NCBI GenBank assembly: GCA_044238875.1
Contig: JBIICM010000054.1
Coordinates: 1-14,237, forward strand
Direction of reading: 5' to 3'
Length of the DNA stretch: 14,237 bases
Source of the DNA: JAIBAI01 sp044238875
Lineage (GTDB): Bacteria > Bacteroidota > Bacteroidia > M30B66
This document shows positions 1 to 8,335 of the stretch, piece by piece. Every line of letters starts with the position of its first letter. Position 1 is the first letter of the stretch. Below the pieces are notes generated by a model that searched no databases, was not told the DNA's origin, and saw nothing but the letters and a program-made list of their open reading frames with translations. The translations under genes and the position numbers were made by a program.

Positions 1-809
1 TTGTGAGCACAGTGTGCATCTCTACTTTTATTCGCGAGATTGTTCTGGAGCCGGCAGACGGCGTTCTTTCATTCGAACCCGGCGACTATCTTCAATTTGC
101 CATACCTGCTTACAATGAAATTGCTTACAACAGTTTTGATGTGCCCGAACCTTATGCTGAAGTTTGGCGCCGTCATGGCCTTTTTGACCTCGTTGCGAAA
201 AATCCGGAAGGTGAAAAGTTTAACAACTATTCAATTGCCAGCCATGCCGAAGAAGGATCTATCCGCCTTAATGTTCGCATTGCCACACCGCCGCCTGGTC
301 AGGATTGTCAAACAGGTACCGGCTCAAGCTATATGTGGTCGCTCAAAGTGGGTGATACCATCAAGGTAATTGGTCCGTTTGGGGATTTTCACATCAAGCC
401 CACCCGCAAAGAAATGTTCTACATCGGGGGTGGTGCGGGAATGGCTCCGCTGCGTGCGCACCTTGCACATCTGCTTGAGGTTGAGAAATCAGCGCGCCGC
501 ATTTCATTCTGGTATGGGGCCCGATCTAAACAGGAATTGTTTTATACCGACTTTTTTGGACAGTTGGCAGAGAAGCATTCTAATTTCAGCTTTCATACAG
601 CGCTTTCATCACCGCTTGAGCATGATAACTGGACCGGTCATACTGGTTTTATTCATGAAGTTGTTTTAACCAGTGTACTCGAAAATCATCCCAATATTGC
701 CGGGGTTGAATTTTATCTCTGCGGACCTCCAATGATGATAAAAGCCTGCTCAAAAATGCTCGCTGATCTTGGCGTGCATCCAACACAAATCGCTTACGAC
801 GAATTTTAA
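1..809 (+). CDS. nqrF: Na+-translocating NADH:quinone reductase subunit F, 3' part (5' end outside window)
   Basis: NqrF takes electrons from NADH onto FAD and passes them through a 2Fe-2S centre into the membrane NQR complex, which pumps sodium. The window holds about 268 C-terminal residues of a family usually a little over 400 long, so the N-terminal membrane helix and ferredoxin domain lie off the left edge. Visible are the FAD-binding barrel, with NNYSIAS at fragment residues 74-80 and the GSSYMWSLKVGD segment at 107-118, then the NADH-binding domain with IGGGAGMAPLR (141-151), WYGARS (170-175) and LCGPPMM (239-245), ending in YDEF. The long match, including RIATPPP and DNWTGHTGFIH, makes the call secure. 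The FAD motif normally reads RxYS; here the arginine is asparagine. The frame is open to the left edge, so the GTG at position 3 is an internal valine, not a start. The next gene begins 5 bases after the stop, suggesting co-transcription. Confidence 0.95.
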   Translation, partial: VSTVCISTFIREIVLEPADGVLSFEPGDYLQFAIPAYNEIAYNSFDVPEPYAEVWRRHGLFDLVAKNPEGEKFNNYSIASHAEEGSIRLNVRIATPPPGQDCQTGTGSSYMWSLKVGDTIKVIGPFGDFHIKPTRKEMFYIGGGAGMAPLRAHLAHLLEVEKSARRISFWYGARSKQELFYTDFFGQLAEKHSNFSFHTALSSPLEHDNWTGHTGFIHEVVLTSVLENHPNIAGVEFYLCGPPMMIKACSKMLADLGVHPTQIAYDEF

Positions 810-814
810 TTATC

Positions 815-1711
815 ATGGCTCATTACATAAACGATGGCTCGAACGACGCGCCTAAACTCAAAGTTTTTATCAACCTCGAAACCCTGAATATTTTGCCGGC
901 AAACAGCTGCTGGCCAGGTTTGAAAGGGGAGGCCATGCTAGAACAATTAAAAGCGGATGGTTTTGAAGGCGTTCAGGTAAGTGGCTTTGAGCGAATGCCA
1001 GGATTTGCCCATTGCGGGCTAGGCCGTGTCAATACTCCGGCTGAGGCATTACCGCTTGCCAGACGCCATACTGATATCGGCGACATTTGTCTAACCCTTC
1101 ATGTTGGTTGGGGCATTGAAGACGATGACGAGGTTTCCCGGCTTGTAGCATCTATACTTGAAGCATCAGATAAGACCGGGCTGCCGATTTTTATAGAAAC
1201 GCACCGGGCCACGATTACCCAGGATATGTGGCGTACTGTTCAGTTAGTAAAACGATTTCCGGAAATACGCTTCAACGGAGACTTCAGTCATTATTATTGC
1301 GGGCAGGAAATGGTTTATGGAGGAGCTGACATGATTAGCGGTGTACCCATAAAGATGGAATTTATGGCACCTATTTTTGACCGAATAGGTTTTATGCATG
1401 GGCGTATCGCATCCCCGGGCGCTATGCAAATGCCGATTGACGACAGCTCAAGCCGGCCGGCAGCAGCAAACGGCGTAGCTGATTATTTTGCTGATTTTCG
1501 CTCCATGTGGTCACGGGCAATTCAAGGATTTGTTTCAAACGCCGGTGCCGGTGATGTTTTAATTTTTGCTCCGGAGATTCTGGCTCCGACATATTATTAT
1601 GCCCGAACATTTCCTGATGCATCTGGTCGCTTCATCGAAGAAACTGATCGTTATGCACAGGCGCTGCTTTACCGCAAAACAGTACTTGAAATTTTCGCCT
1701 CATTACGATAG
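815..1711 (+). CDS. Xylose isomerase-like TIM-barrel protein (sugar phosphate isomerase/epimerase family), substrate unknown
   Basis: A 298-residue protein that looks like the AP endonuclease 2/xylose isomerase-like TIM-barrel superfamily, whose members are metal-dependent sugar isomerases and epimerases or related lyases. The support is the order of likely metal ligands at strand ends: Glu128 in FIETHR, Asp156 in NGDFSHYY, His195 in FMHGRIASPG and Glu254 in FAPEIL. This matches the Glu-Asp-His-Glu set of the fold. His96 in LTLHVGWG and His159 are further candidate active-site residues. No signal peptide or membrane segment is seen, so it is probably cytoplasmic. The ATG at 815 lies 5 bases after the nqrF stop. 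The shared transcript with nqrF may be an accident of packing, since NQR needs no known enzyme of this kind. Family placement is by pattern, and the substrate cannot be told from the sequence. Confidence 0.75.
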   Translation: MAHYINDGSNDAPKLKVFINLETLNILPANSCWPGLKGEAMLEQLKADGFEGVQVSGFERMPGFAHCGLGRVNTPAEALPLARRHTDIGDICLTLHVGWGIEDDDEVSRLVASILEASDKTGLPIFIETHRATITQDMWRTVQLVKRFPEIRFNGDFSHYYCGQEMVYGGADMISGVPIKMEFMAPIFDRIGFMHGRIASPGAMQMPIDDSSSRPAAANGVADYFADFRSMWSRAIQGFVSNAGAGDVLIFAPEILAPTYYYARTFPDASGRFIEETDRYAQALLYRKTVLEIFASLR

Positions 1712-1720
1712 AAAAAGTAT

Positions 1721-1748
1721 TACTGCTAAAAGCACTGTAGTGGCAGTA
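1721..1748 (+). repeat. Bulged hairpin just after the epimerase-like gene
   Basis: TACTGC (1721-1726) pairs with GCAGTA (1743-1748), and CAC (1733-1735) pairs with GTG (1740-1742) around a TGTA loop. This makes nine pairs with a six-base bulge. It starts 9 bases after the stop codon and has no T-run after it, so it is more likely a 3'-end structure than a terminator. A second small hairpin, AACCG-AAAA-CGGTT, follows at 1753-1766. Confidence 0.3.
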
Positions 1749-1829
1749 TCATAACCGAAAACGGTTCCCTGAAATCCATTGAATAAATGACCCATAATTA
1801 ATATTATGTTAAGTAGATAATTGAACAAT

Positions 1830-1850
1830 AAGGGGGACATTATCCCCCTT
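1830..1850. terminator. Bidirectional terminator-like hairpin between convergent genes
   Basis: AAGGGGG (1830-1836) and CCCCCTT (1844-1850) form a perfect 7-bp stem around the loop ACATTAT. It lies between the plus-strand epimerase-like gene (stop at 1711) and the minus-strand TPR gene (stop at 1867), where a terminator working in both directions is expected. The T-rich tails are short on both sides (TTT at 1853-1855 on the plus strand), so it is a weaker intrinsic terminator than the one after clpC. Confidence 0.6.
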
Positions 1851-1866
1851 GGTTTAATGTTGATTA

Positions 1867-3018
1867 TTACTTCCCTTCCAGTTCTTTTTTCACTTCGTTG
1901 TATTTATCGGTCATGTTTAAGCGGCCATAAAGTTGTTTTAAGGCGACCAGAACATCCCGCCGATCATTACCGGCCGGTACATAAAGTTTTGCTTTCTCAA
2001 GATTCTCCAAAGCCTTTTTCAATTCTTCATCTGCGAGTTTAATGCCGGCATCATATTTTTTGGTATCCTTCTCGTTATTGGCCAATTCCTGAAGTCTGCG
2101 ACCTTCGTTGTTGTAATTGGCGCCTATGTTGTAATAGGCTTCCCACGCTTCAGGTTTCAATTCAATCGCTTTGAGGTACGCATCAAGGGCTTCTTTTCGT
2201 TTGTTTTGCTTTTCATAAGTTGAACCGGCTGCCAGGTATAAGGTATAATTCAGGGGATCCGCGGCAATAGCCTCATTCAGCAGTTTTTCAGCTTCTGCAT
2301 TCTGATTGTTGGCCAGATGGTATTTCAGCTCTTCAATGAGCAGGTCATTGTTTTTCGGAAATTTACCCCGCCCCTCTTTCAATGCGCTCATCCCTCCTGC
2401 CGTGTCAGCATTTGCCAGATAGGCCTTGTATAGCTGCAGGTACTGTTTTCCGGAGGTATCAGTATTGAAACTGATTATCTGCCGGTAATACTGAATGGAT
2501 TTATTGTAATCTTTCGAACGCATGGCTGAAACGGCTGCGTTTTCAACGGCATCCTTATCTGCAGCTCCTCCATTGGTGCTCAACTCTATTACCTTTTCAA
2601 ATGATGAAAGCGCTTCTACAAAGTTTCCTTCGTTGAAACTAATCACACCCTGATTTTTATAACACATAAGCGCCAGTTTGAATGACTCTTCAGCATTTTC
2701 ATATCGGGGGTCGAGTTCAGACACTTTGGCGTAGGCCTCGGCTGCCAACTTTAAAGCATCGGGAATTTCCTTGCGGAGTTCGGAAGTAAATACAGCCATG
2801 TAAACATTGCCGCGGTAATACCACGTTTTGGCTTTCCCTACGGTGTTCTCATTGAGAATCGCTTCATCAATGTTTTGTCGTGCACTCCTAAGGTCATCAG
2901 GATTCTTCTCCTTATTATAGTTATTCAGATAATTGAAGGCGCTCACCACCTTTGATTGCTGCGCAGAGAGCCATACAGGCAAGCTCAGCATAGAAAAAAA
3001 CAATAGTTTCTTAAGCAT
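1867..3018 (-). CDS. Exported tetratricopeptide-repeat (TPR) protein
   Basis: A 383-residue protein with an N-terminal signal peptide: Lys3-Lys4, a hydrophobic run to about residue 18, and a likely cut after Ala19 before Gln20, a common form in Bacteroidota. There is no lipobox cysteine, so it should be periplasmic rather than a lipoprotein. The rest is helical with TPR-like units. The clearest covers about residues 240-295 (AEKLLNEAIAADPLNYTLYL, then EALDAYLKAIELKPEAWEAY), and weaker ones sit near 95-150 and 165-200. TPRs bind other proteins, and no enzymatic motif is present. The gene starts 2 bases after the gyrA stop and must share its transcript. I recall the gyrA-TPR order from other Bacteroidota, but the partner and role are unknown. 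Its stop faces the hairpin at 1830-1850. Confidence 0.85.
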   Translation of the reverse strand: MLKKLLFFSMLSLPVWLSAQQSKVVSAFNYLNNYNKEKNPDDLRSARQNIDEAILNENTVGKAKTWYYRGNVYMAVFTSELRKEIPDALKLAAEAYAKVSELDPRYENAEESFKLALMCYKNQGVISFNEGNFVEALSSFEKVIELSTNGGAADKDAVENAAVSAMRSKDYNKSIQYYRQIISFNTDTSGKQYLQLYKAYLANADTAGGMSALKEGRGKFPKNNDLLIEELKYHLANNQNAEAEKLLNEAIAADPLNYTLYLAAGSTYEKQNKRKEALDAYLKAIELKPEAWEAYYNIGANYNNEGRRLQELANNEKDTKKYDAGIKLADEELKKALENLEKAKLYVPAGNDRRDVLVALKQLYGRLNMTDKYNEVKKELEGK

Positions 3019-3020
3019 GA

Positions 3021-5540
3021 TTATTCGTTTTCTGGTTCAATTTGATCATTTGGGTTTGGGTCAGTAAGCTCATTGTTAGCCGATTGATCGTTTTCCTCTT
3101 CGTCTTTATCAACCCTGGCCACTGCAGCTATGCTTTCATTTCCTTTGAGATTTATCAGCTTCACACCCTGTGTTTTACGACCCATTAACCGAAGTTGTTC
3201 TACAGCTGTGCGAATGGTAACACCTGATTTCGTAATGATCATCAAATCGTCTTCATCCAGCACGCCAAGCAGCGCTATCAGGGCTCCTGTTTTTTCAGTG
3301 ATATTGATAGTTTTTACGCCTTTTCCTCCCCTGTTGGTGATGCGGTAATCCTCAATATCAGAACGTTTACCGAATCCCTTTTCTGATACAACGAGAATAT
3401 GGGTATCTGAATTTTCCGCACAAACCATTCCAACCACTTCATCCGCATCATTTGCGAGGGTTACACCTCTCACCCCGGCTGCATTTCTGCCCATGGCCCT
3501 TACTTTCACCTCCGGAAAACGAATGGCTCGACCAGAGCGCAGTCCCATGAGAATTTCACAATTACCGTTTGTGAGCCGCGCTTCGAGAAGTGTTTCTCCA
3601 TCGCGCACCGTAATGGCATTTATACCGTTTTGCCGCGGACGGGAATAGGCTTCCAGCAGGGTTTTCTTGATGGTACCCTTGTTGGTGCACATGATGATGT
3701 AATTGTTATTGATGTATTCCTCGTCGTTTAGATCCTTAACATTTACATACGCCACTACCTTATCATCCGGAGGAATATTGATCAGGTTCTGGATAGCCCT
3801 TCCTTTTGAAGCCTTTGAGCCCTCTGGTATCTCGAAGGCGCGCATCCAGAAACAACGGCCGTTCTTAGTAAAGAATAGCAGGTAGTTATGGGTGGTAGCT
3901 ACAAACAAGTGCTCCAGAAAATCTTCATCACGGGTGGTTGATCCGATGCTTCCTTTTCCACCCCTGCGCTGCGTGCGATATTCGTTCAGGTTGGTACGTT
4001 TAATGTAACCCATGTGCGAAACCGTAATGACGCAGGGCTCATCAGCAATGATGTCCTCCATGCGCATATCCTCTGCCGCGTAAACAATTTCAGTCCGGCG
4101 CTCATCATTGTACCTTTCTTTCATCTCCAGCAGTTCATCCTTGATGATCTGCATCCTCAATCCCTCATTGGCGAGTATTTCCTTCAGGCGGGCAATGGTT
4201 TTCATCAGCTCATCGTATTCGTCTCTGATCTTTTCACGCTCCATTCCTGTGAGTCGCTGCAAGGTCAGATTCAGAATGGCTTTCGCCTGAATTTCAGACA
4301 GGCTGAAACTTTCCATGAGGCCTTCCTTTGCATCTTCCGGGGTTCTTGAGGCCCGAATCAGCGCAATTACTGCGTCAAGGTGATCAAGTGCGATCAAAAA
4401 ACCTTCAAGAATATGTGCCCTTTTTTCTGCCTGCTCCAGATCGAATTGGGTACGCCGCACCACTACCTCATGCCTGTGCTCCACAAAATTGGAGATCAGT
4501 TGCTTGAGATTCAGCATTTCCGGCCTTCCTTTTACAAGTGCAATGTTATTAACTGAAAATGAAGACTGTAGCTGAGTGTATTTAAATAAGTTGTTTAGTA
4601 CTACATTTGAAATGGAGTCCCTTTTCAACTCATATACTATGCGCATTCCGTCCCTGTCAGACTCATCGCGAATATCACTTATACCTTCCAGCTTTTTATC
4701 ATTGATCAGGTCGGCCGTTTTCTTAATCATTTCAGCCTTGTTAACCAGATATGGAATTTCAGTAACGATGATCCGCTCCCTGCCGGCATCTGCTATTTCA
4801 AAGGAGGTTCTGGCACGCATAACCACCCTGCCCCTTCCGGTATGAAAGGCCTCTTTCACCCCCTCGTATCCGTAAATGATGCCACCGGTAGGAAAATCCG
4901 GAGCCTTTACGAATTGCATCAGGCCATCAACCCCGATTTCACGGTCATTGATGTAGGCTACAGTAGCATCAACCACCTCACCCAAATTATGTGGCGGCAT
5001 ATTGGTGGCCATACCCACGGCGATACCTGCAGCCCCATTGATGAGCAATTGCGGCACCTTTGAAGGCAATACCGTTGGCTCTTCCAGGGAATCATCGAAA
5101 TTCAGCCTGAAATCAACCGTATTTTTTTCGATATCCGCCAGCATTTCCTCTGCAATACGCTTCAGACGGGCTTCTGTATAACGCATTGCCGCCGGACTGT
5201 CGCCATCAACCGAACCAAAATTTCCCTGCCCGTCAACCAGCGGATACCTGAGGCTCCACTCCTGTGCCATCCGCACCATGGTATCATATACCGAACTGTC
5301 ACCATGGGGGTGATACTTACCGAGCACCTCCCCTACTATCCTTGCCGATTTTTTATGCGGCCTGTTCGATGCCACACCAAGCTCCTGCATACCAAACAGT
5401 ACCCTGCGGTGCACCGGCTTTAATCCGTCACGCACATCAGGGAGTGCACGTGACACAATGACCGACATTGAATAATCAATGTAGGCTGTTTTCATTTCTT
5501 CTTCAATATTTATCGGAATAATCCGTTCGCCATCTGCCAT
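3021..5540 (-). CDS. gyrA: DNA gyrase subunit A
   Basis: GyrA is the DNA breakage-reunion subunit of gyrase, which with GyrB introduces negative supercoils using ATP. The protein is 839 residues, close to the usual GyrA length. The catalytic tyrosine is Tyr121 in AAMRYTEARL, matching Tyr122 of E. coli. The quinolone-resistance region reads HPHGDSSVYDT, with Ser82 and Asp86 at the E. coli Ser83 and Asp87 positions, so it looks like the unmutated, drug-sensitive form. The C-terminal beta-pinwheel contains the GyrA box QRRGGKG at 524-530, which separates GyrA from topoisomerase IV ParC. The tail is rich in Asp, Glu and Asn. The ATG at 5540 gives the standard start MADGERIIPINIEEEMK. The gene is divergent from clpC and is followed 2 bases later by the TPR gene. 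Confidence 0.98.
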   Translation of the reverse strand: MADGERIIPINIEEEMKTAYIDYSMSVIVSRALPDVRDGLKPVHRRVLFGMQELGVASNRPHKKSARIVGEVLGKYHPHGDSSVYDTMVRMAQEWSLRYPLVDGQGNFGSVDGDSPAAMRYTEARLKRIAEEMLADIEKNTVDFRLNFDDSLEEPTVLPSKVPQLLINGAAGIAVGMATNMPPHNLGEVVDATVAYINDREIGVDGLMQFVKAPDFPTGGIIYGYEGVKEAFHTGRGRVVMRARTSFEIADAGRERIIVTEIPYLVNKAEMIKKTADLINDKKLEGISDIRDESDRDGMRIVYELKRDSISNVVLNNLFKYTQLQSSFSVNNIALVKGRPEMLNLKQLISNFVEHRHEVVVRRTQFDLEQAEKRAHILEGFLIALDHLDAVIALIRASRTPEDAKEGLMESFSLSEIQAKAILNLTLQRLTGMEREKIRDEYDELMKTIARLKEILANEGLRMQIIKDELLEMKERYNDERRTEIVYAAEDMRMEDIIADEPCVITVSHMGYIKRTNLNEYRTQRRGGKGSIGSTTRDEDFLEHLFVATTHNYLLFFTKNGRCFWMRAFEIPEGSKASKGRAIQNLINIPPDDKVVAYVNVKDLNDEEYINNNYIIMCTNKGTIKKTLLEAYSRPRQNGINAITVRDGETLLEARLTNGNCEILMGLRSGRAIRFPEVKVRAMGRNAAGVRGVTLANDADEVVGMVCAENSDTHILVVSEKGFGKRSDIEDYRITNRGGKGVKTINITEKTGALIALLGVLDEDDLMIITKSGVTIRTAVEQLRLMGRKTQGVKLINLKGNESIAAVARVDKDEEENDQSANNELTDPNPNDQIEPENE

Positions 5541-5598
5541 AAAATCAGTTTTTCAGAAATTGAATGATTCTTGTGAATTCGTTTTTGAATTCGAGCAG

Positions 5599-5606
5599 CG
5601 AAGATA
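5599..5606 (-). promoter_or_regulatory. Candidate -7 element for gyrA
   Basis: Read on the minus strand this is TATCTTCG, one base off the Bacteroidota -7 consensus TAnnTTTG. It would start transcription near 5592-5595 and give a leader of about 55 bases. No matching -33 TTG was seen at the usual distance, so support is weak. Confidence 0.3.
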
Positions 5607-5742
5607 CATTTTTAAGCCTCCAGATATGGTTTTTTCGGCAAGCAGGTATTAACAAAATTCTGTTTGTAATTAACAATTGCCGAAAGAGGCCTGCAGGAGC
5701 ACACGCATAAATTTGTCGCCGGTGCCACAATTAACTTTTCAC

Positions 5743-5750
5743 TATCTTTG
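5743..5750 (+). promoter_or_regulatory. Candidate clpC promoter -7 element
   Basis: TATCTTTG fits the Bacteroidota -7 consensus TAnnTTTG exactly. It would start transcription near 5754-5758, leaving a leader of about 20 bases before the ATG at 5777. The nearest upstream TTTG (5712-5715) is 27 bases away, more than the 17-23 described for this promoter type, so the -33 element is poor or absent. There is no heat-shock inverted repeat of the CIRCE type. Confidence 0.55.
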
Positions 5751-5776
5751 AAAAAAGATCTTAAACATTGAACAAT

Positions 5777-8317
5777 ATGGAAGCGAGATTTTCTCCCAGG
5801 GTTAAAGACGTTATCTCTTTCAGTAAGGAAGAGGCTTTGAGACTTGGGCACGACTATATGGGTGTTGAACACCTGCTGCTGGGCATTATCCGCGAAGGCG
5901 AAGGTATGGCCATAAAAATTTTGAAAAATCTGCAGGTTGATATTGCCGAATTGCGCAGGCAGATTGAATCTTCCATTAAAGTTTCATCCGGGAAAAATGT
6001 GAGTGTAAACTCAATACCCCTTGTGAAACAGGCCGAAAAAGCGCTCAAGGTAACCTATCTTGAAGCACGCCTCTTTAAGACCAATTTAATAGGAACGGAG
6101 CATTTGCTGCTTGCCATTCTTAAAGACGAAGACAACATCGTTACCCGAACACTTGAAAAATTTAACGTTAACTATAACATTGTGAGAGATGAACTAAAAA
6201 GCCTGCTGACTGAAGAACCAAGGGCACAGGCACAAAGCAACCCGCTTGACGACGATAATGACGAGGATGGCGGATCTTTTGGCAGCGGCGGCGCTAAAAA
6301 AGTCAGTGATGCCAAATCAAAAACGCCTGTGCTGGATAACTTCGGCAGGGACCTGACCCGGGCGGCTGATGAAGGCAAGCTTGATCCCATTGTTGGTCGG
6401 GAGAAAGAAATTGAGCGTGTTTCTCAAATTCTTTCCAGAAGAAAAAAGAACAACCCCATTCTTATCGGTGAGCCCGGTGTTGGTAAATCAGCCATCGCCG
6501 AAGGCCTGGCCCTGAGGATTGTGCAAAAAAAGGTAAGCAGGGTGCTGTTCGACAAGCGGGTAATCACCCTTGACCTTGCTTCTCTTGTTGCGGGAACCAA
6601 GTACCGCGGGCAATTTGAGGAACGCATGAAAGCTGTACTGAACGAATTGGAAAAATCACCAGATGTGATTTTATTCATTGATGAAATACATACTATTGTA
6701 GGTGCCGGAGGAGCAAGCGGCTCACTGGATGCTTCAAACATGTTTAAGCCGGCTCTTGCGCGCGGAGAGATTCAGTGCATCGGTGCTACCACTCTGGATG
6801 AATACCGTCAGTATATTGAAAAAGACGGAGCCCTCGAGCGCCGCTTCCAGAAGGTAATCGTTGATCCGACTTCGGAAGAAGAAACACTTCAGATTCTGAA
6901 TAATATCAAGGGTAAATATGAAGATCATCACAATGTAACCTATACCCCCGAAGCACTTAAAGCATGTGTAACGCTCACCCAGCGCTACGTAAGTGACCGC
7001 CATCTTCCCGATAAGGCCATTGATGCGCTTGATGAGGCAGGTTCAAGGGTGCACATTACCAATATAAATGTACCTCAGAACATCCTCGATATCGAGCAGA
7101 AAATTGAGGAGATCAAAGCCGAAAAAATCCAGGTGGTTAAAAGTCAGAAGTATGAAGAGGCTGCCCGTTTGCGCGACAGGGAAAAACAACTGATTGAGCA
7201 GCTTGATGCGGCGAAGAAAGCATGGGAAGAAGAAACACGCAGCAACCGTCAAACAGTGAGTGAAGATAATGTGGCTGAAGTGGTGGCCATGATGACCGGT
7301 GTACCCACCCAACGCATTGCTCAAAATGAGAGCAGCAGGTTGGTGAAGATGTACGAAGAAATCAAGGATAAGGTAATCGGGCAGGATGAAGCCATCAGAA
7401 AAGTAGTCAAGGCAATTCAGCGCAACAGGGCCGGATTGAAGGATCCCAACAGGCCCATCGGCTCATTTATTTTTCTCGGGCCAACCGGAGTTGGTAAAAC
7501 GCAGCTGGCCAAAGTTCTTTCAAGGTATCTTTTCGACAGTGATGATGCGCTGATTCGGATTGACATGAGCGAATACATGGAAAAATTTGCCGTTTCAAGA
7601 CTGATTGGTGCGCCTCCCGGCTATGTGGGGTATGAAGAAGGCGGTCAATTGACTGAAAAAGTTCGCCGCAAGCCTTATTCTGTCATTCTGCTGGATGAAA
7701 TTGAAAAAGCACACCCTGATGTATTCAACCTATTACTGCAGGTTTTGGATGATGGACAGCTTACCGATAGTCTTGGAAGAAAAATTGACTTCAAAAATTC
7801 AATTATCATAATGACTTCCAACATCGGCTCTCGTCAGCTGAAAGATTTTGGTCAGGGTGTCGGATTCAGCACCACTGCCAAGTTGGCTTCTTCAACAGAC
7901 CATGAACGCGGTGTAATTGAAAATGCCCTGAAGAAAGCATTTGCGCCTGAGTTCCTTAACCGGGTTGATGATGTAATCATGTTTAATTCACTGAGTAAAG
8001 AGCACATCAATCAGATTATTGACATTGAGTTGTCGCAGCTTTACAAACGCATTGAAAACATGGGATATAAAATTAAACTTGAAGACAGTGCCCGTGATTT
8101 TATTGTAGAGAAAGGTTTTGATGCGCAGTTCGGCGCTCGCCCACTTAAAAGAGCCATTCAGAAATATGTTGAAGACCCGCTTGCTGAGCATATTATTGGC
8201 GCGAACCTTCAGGAAGGAGACACCATAACACTTTCATTTGATGAGGAGAAAAAAGAAATTTCACTTAAAATCATCAAAGGGAAGAAGAAGAAAAAAGCGG
8301 GAGACGAAACCGAATAA
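5777..8317 (+). CDS. clpC: ATP-dependent Clp protease ATP-binding subunit ClpC
   Basis: ClpC is a hexameric AAA+ unfoldase that threads damaged or tagged proteins into the ClpP peptidase. Domains in order over 846 residues are: a double Clp N-domain (about 4-145), an acidic and glycine-rich linker (155-175), AAA ring 1 with Walker A GEPGVGKS (231-238) and Walker B VILFIDE (297-303), a UVR-type coiled middle segment (about 447-480), AAA ring 2 with Walker A GPTGVGKT (568-575) and Walker B VILLDE (636-641), and a C-terminal D2 domain with a lysine-rich tail. The VGF tripeptide at 695-697 is the ClpP-docking loop, and together with the short middle domain it rules out ClpB. The ATG at 5777 is preferred over an in-frame TTG at 5768, because the family begins ME.RFSPRVKDVI. 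The gene is monocistronic, with its own promoter and terminator. Confidence 0.96.
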   Translation: MEARFSPRVKDVISFSKEEALRLGHDYMGVEHLLLGIIREGEGMAIKILKNLQVDIAELRRQIESSIKVSSGKNVSVNSIPLVKQAEKALKVTYLEARLFKTNLIGTEHLLLAILKDEDNIVTRTLEKFNVNYNIVRDELKSLLTEEPRAQAQSNPLDDDNDEDGGSFGSGGAKKVSDAKSKTPVLDNFGRDLTRAADEGKLDPIVGREKEIERVSQILSRRKKNNPILIGEPGVGKSAIAEGLALRIVQKKVSRVLFDKRVITLDLASLVAGTKYRGQFEERMKAVLNELEKSPDVILFIDEIHTIVGAGGASGSLDASNMFKPALARGEIQCIGATTLDEYRQYIEKDGALERRFQKVIVDPTSEEETLQILNNIKGKYEDHHNVTYTPEALKACVTLTQRYVSDRHLPDKAIDALDEAGSRVHITNINVPQNILDIEQKIEEIKAEKIQVVKSQKYEEAARLRDREKQLIEQLDAAKKAWEEETRSNRQTVSEDNVAEVVAMMTGVPTQRIAQNESSRLVKMYEEIKDKVIGQDEAIRKVVKAIQRNRAGLKDPNRPIGSFIFLGPTGVGKTQLAKVLSRYLFDSDDALIRIDMSEYMEKFAVSRLIGAPPGYVGYEEGGQLTEKVRRKPYSVILLDEIEKAHPDVFNLLLQVLDDGQLTDSLGRKIDFKNSIIIMTSNIGSRQLKDFGQGVGFSTTAKLASSTDHERGVIENALKKAFAPEFLNRVDDVIMFNSLSKEHINQIIDIELSQLYKRIENMGYKIKLEDSARDFIVEKGFDAQFGARPLKRAIQKYVEDPLAEHIIGANLQEGDTITLSFDEEKKEISLKIIKGKKKKKAGDETE

Positions 8318-8335
8318 GTTAAACTAAAATCGAAG

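Larger units (their letters stand above)
5541..5776. promoter_or_regulatory. Divergent intergenic region between gyrA and clpC
   Basis: These 236 AT-rich bases hold no convincing gene and must contain the starts of transcription of gyrA (leftward) and clpC (rightward). Besides the promoter-like elements listed separately, ATTAAC occurs at 5648, 5669 and 5730. The first two copies extend to ATTAACAA and start 21 bases apart, about two helical turns. GAATTCG is repeated at 5575-5581 and 5587-5593. The possible binding sites are unproven. Confidence 0.6.

Noticed and set aside
40..669. Plus-strand open frames of about 100 codons overlapping nqrF
   Set aside because: They lie in another frame of a clear nqrF and show no recognisable domain or sensible start context.
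1244..1622. Minus-strand open frames opposite the epimerase-like gene
   Set aside because: Shadows of a well-supported coding frame, with no motif or independent promoter.
1753..1766. Hairpin AACCG-AAAA-CGGTT as a terminator
   Set aside because: A 5-bp stem with no T-run; the hairpin at 1830-1850 is the better terminator candidate.
1820..1830. ATTGAACAATA, found here and again at 5767-5777
   Set aside because: Only 11 AT-rich bases in unrelated contexts, one copy spanning the clpC start codon; chance is the simplest explanation.
4014..5461. Several plus-strand frames of 60-111 codons opposite gyrA
   Set aside because: gyrA is intact and conserved throughout. These frames have low-complexity or meaningless products.
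5768..5776. TTG at 5768 as the clpC start
   Set aside because: The ATG at 5777 gives the conserved N-terminus of the family; the extra three residues have no support.
5612..5872. Minus-strand frame spanning the gyrA-clpC gap
   Set aside because: It runs into the conserved clpC N-terminus, has no recognisable domain, and would cover both promoters.
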